Positions 30,082 through 33,298 of a stretch of 33,298 nt of DNA are shown here, in pieces. Origin of the DNA: an uncultured Bacilli bacterium (GTDB taxonomy: Bacteria > Bacillota_I > Bacilli_A > RF39 > UBA660); assembly GCA_944358775.1 (NCBI GenBank), contig CALVRU010000012.1, positions 1 to 33,298 of the forward strand, written 5' to 3'. A model generated the notes under the pieces. It did no database searches. It was given only the letters and a program-made list of their open reading frames with translations, and had not been told where the DNA came from. Numbering within the stretch: position 1 is the stretch's first letter; every line of letters starts with the position of its first letter. Both the position numbers and the translations under genes were made by a program.

Positions 30082-30951
30082 TTATACACCATCTCTAGAT
30101 TGTTTTTTCGTATAGACATACACTTTTCCATTACACTGTAACATTTCATCTTGAACAGGATAACTATTCGGAAATTTACTTTTCATCTTACGTTCATCTG
30201 CAAGCAAGGAATAATAAACCGCACATTTTCCATTTTCTTTCAAATAAGGACTCATCTTTTGATCAATAAATTTATGATATCGCCATACAGGAAGAGGAAA
30301 CAACCAATCAAAAATATTGGAAAAAAACATAGCATCATATTTTTGATTTGACGGCAAAATAGCAGGAAGCATTAACAAATCGCTTTCATAAAAATGATAA
30401 TCTACTTGTGGTAATCGCTCTTTCAACTTTGCAAAATGAGAAGAATTCCAAAAACTATCCGGATGCTTTAAAAGAACATTTACCCCCTGAAAAAATAATT
30501 TTTGATTTTGTTTTGGATCTTGAAAATTGCCATCATTGTACAAGCAATCCCAAAATAACCTTGTATCATCGTTCAATTCTTCACGGACCTTTTGATAAAG
30601 ATCTCTAGAAAATCCACTACCACGGGTCATATCTTCCCCCAAATAAAAACGAAATTCTTCATAATCCAATGCCAATACTGCAGCTTGCTTCAATGCACTC
30701 GTATAGTAAGTAAATCGATTCCGATCAAAGGTAATCACCGATTTTGCGCCTTCCAAAACTGCTTGCAACAACTGATCCCCAGATGCTTCTACTGTTAAAA
30801 CATCTTTTCCAGATAAAGAAAACTTTGAAAAATAGCCATCCAGTTGTTCATTCGTTTTTAAATAAGTCATTCCATAATGATGACGATCCAAAACAACCCC
30901 GGTTTTTAAAAGATGTAACGCAGTTTCACAATCCATTTCTAAATGGTCCAT
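30082..30951 (-). CDS. DUF3419-like S-adenosylmethionine-dependent transferase
   Basis: A 289-residue protein. The segment VLTVEASGDQLLQAVLEGAKSVITFDRNRFTYYTSALKQAA (about 50-91) is a Rossmann SAM-binding start. The stretch AALALDYEEF-like that follows resembles the DUF3419/BtaA-type family, in which the 3-amino-3-carboxypropyl group of SAM is moved to lipids. Later parts include YESDLLMLP and a conserved YDAMFFSNIFDWL (about 210). No TM segment is visible. Start: ATG after AGGGAAGTGTTAGA. It is a monocistronic gene with a good promoter, divergent from trpS. The substrate is not known; betaine lipid synthesis is possible by family but unproven. Confidence 0.6.
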   Translation of the reverse strand: MDHLEMDCETALHLLKTGVVLDRHHYGMTYLKTNEQLDGYFSKFSLSGKDVLTVEASGDQLLQAVLEGAKSVITFDRNRFTYYTSALKQAAVLALDYEEFRFYLGEDMTRGSGFSRDLYQKVREELNDDTRLFWDCLYNDGNFQDPKQNQKLFFQGVNVLLKHPDSFWNSSHFAKLKERLPQVDYHFYESDLLMLPAILPSNQKYDAMFFSNIFDWLFPLPVWRYHKFIDQKMSPYLKENGKCAVYYSLLADERKMKSKFPNSYPVQDEMLQCNGKVYVYTKKQSRDGV

Positions 30952-30976
30952 TCTAACACTTCCCTAAACGCCGCAT

Positions 30977-31005
30977 ATTATATCAAAAAAAACAATTTTT
31001 GTAAA
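30977..31005 (-). promoter_or_regulatory. Sigma-A promoter of the DUF3419-like gene
   Basis: On the minus strand TTTACA (31000-31005), a 17-nt spacer and a perfect TATAAT (30977-30982), about 25 nt before the start. Confidence 0.8.
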
Positions 31006-31032
31006 GATTGCTATCCGTGATCATTCGATCTA

Positions 31033-31041
31033 TGGTAAAAT
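31033..31041 (+). promoter_or_regulatory. Extended -10 of trpS
   Basis: TGG-TAAAAT (31033-31041) lies 17 nt upstream of the trpS start. No good -35 is seen. There is no room for a T-box leader, so trpS is not under T-box control here. Confidence 0.45.
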
Positions 31042-31058
31042 AATAACAAGGACGTGAT

Positions 31059-32072
31059 ATGATGAAAAAAACCATTTTAACCGGTATTCGGCCAACCGGC
31101 AATCTTCATTTTGGTCATTATTTTGGAGCATGTAGCAATTGGTTAAAATTGCAAAACGAATATGATTTTTATCTAGAAATTGCCGATGTGCAAGCTTTAA
31201 CCGATAATTTTAACAATCCTTCTAAAGTTCGAAAAAATGTAAAAGAACTTACTCTCGATTTACTTTCGATTGGCATCGATCCCAATAAAGTACATATTTT
31301 TATTCAATCGCAAATTTCGGAAATTGCTGAACTTACCGTCTATTATTCCAATTTAGTAACGATGGCAAGATTATATCGGAATCCAACTGTTAAAACGGAA
31401 ATCGCTCAAAAAAAAGCTCTATTTGGAAATGATGGGGAAAGTGTCACGTATGGATTCGTCGGTTACCCAGTCAGTCAAGCGGCCGATATTACGGCTTTTC
31501 GGGGAGAACTAGTCCCCGTCGGTGAAGATCAATTACCACTCATCGAACAGTGCCGTGAAATTGTTCGTAAATTCAATTCTATCTATGGACTCACTTTAAA
31601 AGAACCAGAACCACTCCTTTCCCCAACGCCACGTATTAAAGGACTCGATGGCAATGAAAAAATGGGAAAAAGTTTAGGAAATGCCATTTATCTAGTTGAT
31701 AACGACGAAACACTTCATAAAAAAATTATGAGTGCTGTTACCGATCCTCAAAAAATCAAAAAAGACGATAAGGCCAATCCCGAAATATGTATGGTGTATT
31801 ACTATCATAAATTAATTCAAAACGAAAACTTAAAAACAGTATGCCAAGAGTGCAAAGCAGGAAAAAGAGGATGCGTTGCTTGTAAAAAAGAATTGATTCA
31901 AAAAATGCAAGAGTTTCTAGCTCCGATCCGCGAAAAAAGAACATATTATGAAACACATCCAGAAGAAGTAGATCACATTTTACAAGAAGGAACCAAAATA
32001 GCCAAAGAAAAAGCGAAAGAAACGATGCATGATGTCAAAATAGCAATGCAAATAGACTACGAAAGCAAGTAA
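31059..32072 (+). CDS. trpS: Tryptophanyl-tRNA synthetase with a probable iron-sulfur cluster motif
   Basis: A 337-residue class Ic synthetase that charges tRNA-Trp. The HIGH-type motif is GNLHFGH (14-20) and the KMSKS-type motif is KMGKS (201-205). The C-terminal helical domain carries Cys244, Cys262, Cys265, Cys272 and Cys275; the C-x20-C-x6-C-x2-C spacing (244, 265, 272, 275) closely resembles the [4Fe-4S] site of Thermotoga maritima TrpRS, which lies near the anticodon-binding region. This differs from the Bacillus-type enzyme. Start: the first of two adjacent ATGs, after AAGGACGTGAT. The stop codon is inside a terminator hairpin and directly abuts the stop of the convergent DUF3603-like gene. 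Confidence 0.95.
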   Translation: MMKKTILTGIRPTGNLHFGHYFGACSNWLKLQNEYDFYLEIADVQALTDNFNNPSKVRKNVKELTLDLLSIGIDPNKVHIFIQSQISEIAELTVYYSNLVTMARLYRNPTVKTEIAQKKALFGNDGESVTYGFVGYPVSQAADITAFRGELVPVGEDQLPLIEQCREIVRKFNSIYGLTLKEPEPLLSPTPRIKGLDGNEKMGKSLGNAIYLVDNDETLHKKIMSAVTDPQKIKKDDKANPEICMVYYYHKLIQNENLKTVCQECKAGKRGCVACKKELIQKMQEFLAPIREKRTYYETHPEEVDHILQEGTKIAKEKAKETMHDVKIAMQIDYESK

Positions 32073-32088
32073 TTATACTTGCTTTTTT
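32062..32088 (+). terminator. Terminator including the trpS stop codon
   Basis: The 10-bp perfect stem AAAGCAAGTA/TACTTGCTTT (32062-32071 with 32076-32085) with loop ATTA runs into six T. Both convergent stop codons (trpS TAA, and TAA of the minus-strand gene) lie in the hairpin. Confidence 0.9.
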
Positions 32089-32726
32089 GTATGAGTTAAT
32101 CGTAATAATTGATAAAGTTCATGATGACGTGGTGTAAAATCCGCTAAACTGCCTAATAACTCCTGATACATAGTAGTGATATCCGTTCCCAAGCGATCAA
32201 AATATTCTTGATAAAGATAACGTAACTTTCCTTCTTCATGATGCGTATAAGCACTTTTAATTTCCCGTCGTAAATAAACACGCCGCTCTCTTTCTTGACG
32301 CGTTAAAAAACTAGGTTCCTCTGGAAATTCCTTTTTTTGATAAGAAAACGATACAAAATCAAGTCGCGTAGATAAATCGACCACATCTTCTTCTTCATCC
32401 AATAACATCTTACTATGGGCAATCACTTCACCCTTTTCACTAAATTCAAGCGCCATTGCCCGCAATCCATCCGAAAAACAACAAGCATATGGAACTACTT
32501 CAATCTTTTTATTTTTAAAAATCTCACAACTGTTCTGAAAACGTTCTAAAAAAAGTGGATCGACAATAATATCACAAGTTAAAAAATCATCGAAAACCTG
32601 CTTTTCTACTTTAAATAAGGAAAGCCTTTTTACATGCTCAATTTCATCCCCTTTTTGCCAAGCATAAAAATCATAAATAACATTAGGATCTGTCCAATTT
32701 AATAAAATATCATAAATGTAAATCAC
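32073..32726 (-). CDS. DUF3603-like protein of unknown function
   Basis: A 217-residue soluble protein. The opening IYIYDILLNWTDPNVIYDFYAWQKGDEIEHVKRLSLFKV and the later basic segment RQERERRVYLRREIKSAY resemble the DUF3603 family of Firmicutes (uncharacterised). The C-terminal half is helical and charged. The GTG at 32726 is chosen as start because AAGGTGG lies 8 nt upstream; a GTG four codons earlier has no ribosome binding site. Its start overlaps the small membrane protein gene by 17 nt, so the two are translationally linked. No catalytic motif is recognised. Confidence 0.65.
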   Translation of the reverse strand: MIYIYDILLNWTDPNVIYDFYAWQKGDEIEHVKRLSLFKVEKQVFDDFLTCDIIVDPLFLERFQNSCEIFKNKKIEVVPYACCFSDGLRAMALEFSEKGEVIAHSKMLLDEEEDVVDLSTRLDFVSFSYQKKEFPEEPSFLTRQERERRVYLRREIKSAYTHHEEGKLRYLYQEYFDRLGTDITTMYQELLGSLADFTPRHHELYQLLRLTHTKKQV

Positions 32727-32934
32727 TCTTACGCCCACCTTTCCAATAAATTGACAATGTGATAATCAAAAAACCAAAGAGTACAAACCAACATTCTAAG
32801 TGATGAAATAGAAATAACCAATATTCTTTCCATGTATATCCAACCGTCAACAAATTCAAATAAGTGATCACATAAGTACAACCTACTACCATCAATCCAA
32901 ATCCTAATAAAAAGAACAAGACTCGACTTTCCAT
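32710..32934 (-). CDS. Small two-helix membrane protein
   Basis: A 74-residue protein with two hydrophobic helices (about 5-28 and 38-63), the hydrophilic segment GYTWKEYW between them and a basic tail (KGGRKSD). Start: ATG preceded by AGGTGGCGTT. It overlaps the downstream DUF3603-like gene by 17 nt, a sign of an operon. The family is not recognised. Two TATAAT/GATAAT boxes lie in the 84 nt upstream, but the -35 is poor. Confidence 0.65.
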   Translation of the reverse strand: MESRVLFFLLGFGLMVVGCTYVITYLNLLTVGYTWKEYWLFLFHHLECWFVLFGFLIITLSIYWKGGRKSDLHL

Positions 32935-33018
32935 AACGCCACCTATAATAGTTTATTAGTTCACTCTATTATTTATTATCGCTAGTTATATTATAGAAAC
33001 AAGAAACGAAAAATATAC

Positions 33019-33047
33019 AAAAAAGAGATTAATTGTTACTTAATCTC
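33019..33047 (-). terminator. Terminator including the stop codon of the second Rpn-type gene
   Basis: The same stem (GAGATTAA/TTAATCTC), loop and six T as after copy 1, again covering the TAA stop. Confidence 0.9.
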
Positions 33048-33298
33048 TCAACTTCTTCAAGCGGCAATTTCATAATCTTACAGATCGTCGATAACTCGAT
33101 ATTCTGTTTTCGCATCTCTTGAACAATTTCTCGATTTCGTTCTTCTTTTCCTCGTTCCAAGCCTTGCTCTAGTCCTTTTTCTAGCCCCTCTTTTAATCCT
33201 TCTTTTTTTCCTTCTTTTCTGCCTTCTTTTCTTCCTTCTTCCATCCCTTTCTCTCGGGAATACGCATCTTTCATCATCTGCACCATTCGATCATGTTT
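33029..33298 (-). CDS. Rpn/PD-(D/E)XK family protein, copy 2 (3' part only, runs off the window)
   Basis: Only the last 89 codons are visible and the frame is open to the right edge, so the apparent internal Met is not the start. The first visible stretch (KHDRMVQMMKDAYSREKGMEEGRKEG) and the last 34 residues (REIVQEMRKQNIELSTICKI to the terminal SNN) are identical in protein to copy 1 at 15.9-16.9 kb. Between them is a 29-residue charged repeat (EGKKEGLKEGLEKGLEQG type), against 13 residues in copy 1. The catalytic core should lie outside the window. Gene family and function are as for copy 1. Confidence 0.8.
   Translation of the reverse strand, partial: KHDRMVQMMKDAYSREKGMEEGRKEGRKEGKKEGLKEGLEKGLEQGLERGKEERNREIVQEMRKQNIELSTICKIMKLPLEEVERLSNN
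33134..33220 (-). repeat. Tandem 12-nt units coding a variable (E/K)(G)xx repeat
   Basis: The stretch codes 29 residues built from 4-residue units (KEGK, KEGL, KGLE, QGLE, RGKE). The matching part of copy 1 (16051-16089) codes 13 residues, a difference of 48 nt or four units, while the flanks are nearly identical. This points to unit gain or loss. Confidence 0.7.

Noticed and set aside
30952..31058. T-box or trp attenuator before trpS
   Set aside because: The gap is only 107 nt and has no T-box core or leader peptide.
33130..33245. CRISPR-like repeat
   Set aside because: The short units are coding 12-nt repeats in frame, without spacers.

Overview
The window looks like chromosome of a low-GC Gram-positive bacterium related to Bacilli. 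The genes are AT-rich with strong AGGAGG-type ribosome binding sites, compact Pribnow boxes and many intrinsic terminators, and almost everything is on the minus strand. TGA acts as a stop codon (for example at 17036-17038), so this is not the Mollicutes code. The gene set is typical of Firmicutes: ComEA/ComEC, FtsW, LonA, trigger factor, GreA, TrhP1/TrhP2, a T-box-controlled AsnRS, and a SpoVID-YsxE pair. The large prepilin-like and ALK-type glycine-rich surface proteins resemble those of uncultured gut Bacilli (RF39/RFN20 or Erysipelotrichia-like lineages). That placement is an inference and not certain.

Layout. 1-1.9 kb: LiaF-like membrane protein, a small coiled-coil protein, tRNA-Arg(CCU) and an HD phosphohydrolase. 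1.9-5.8 kb: ftsW-comEA-comEC, with a hairpin over the comEA ribosome binding site. 5.9-6.8 kb (plus strand): a tiny YjcZ-like protein behind a sigma-K-like promoter, then peptide deformylase. 6.8-10.1 kb: an operon of a 620-residue prepilin-like Ig-repeat protein and a cadherin-like membrane protein. 10.1-13.4 kb: a PASTA-polysaccharide deacetylase, a small CxCxxC membrane protein and spoVID-ysxE. 13.4-21.5 kb: lon, an Rpn/PD-(D/E)XK family gene, a tandem glycine-rich-domain surface protein behind a poly-G promoter, tig and greA. 21.7-28.4 kb: a kinase-like protein, a dNTPase, an ABC exporter, trhP2, trhP1 and a lipoprotein. 28.4-33.3 kb: asnS with its T-box leader, a DUF3419-like SAM enzyme, trpS (plus strand), a DUF3603-like protein, a small membrane protein and the 3' end of a second Rpn paralogue cut by the window edge.

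How the parts relate. Most genes are ordinary housekeeping. The accessory interest lies in envelope and surface functions. The tandem glycine-rich surface protein has a run of ten G between its -35 and -10 elements, the architecture of phase-variable promoters. Next to the competence genes is a surface operon with a type IV prepilin leader. The SpoVID-YsxE pair and the YjcZ-like gene behind a sigma-K consensus match point to mother-cell spore coat functions. Several genes end in a terminator hairpin that includes the stop codon, which shows strong compaction.

No rRNA, CRISPR array, insertion sequence, prophage or plasmid feature was seen. No gene-free stretch exceeds 300 bases; the longest, 29784-30081, is filled by the asnS T-box leader and promoter. 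Start sites were often moved inward from the longest reading frame to match a visible ribosome binding site.
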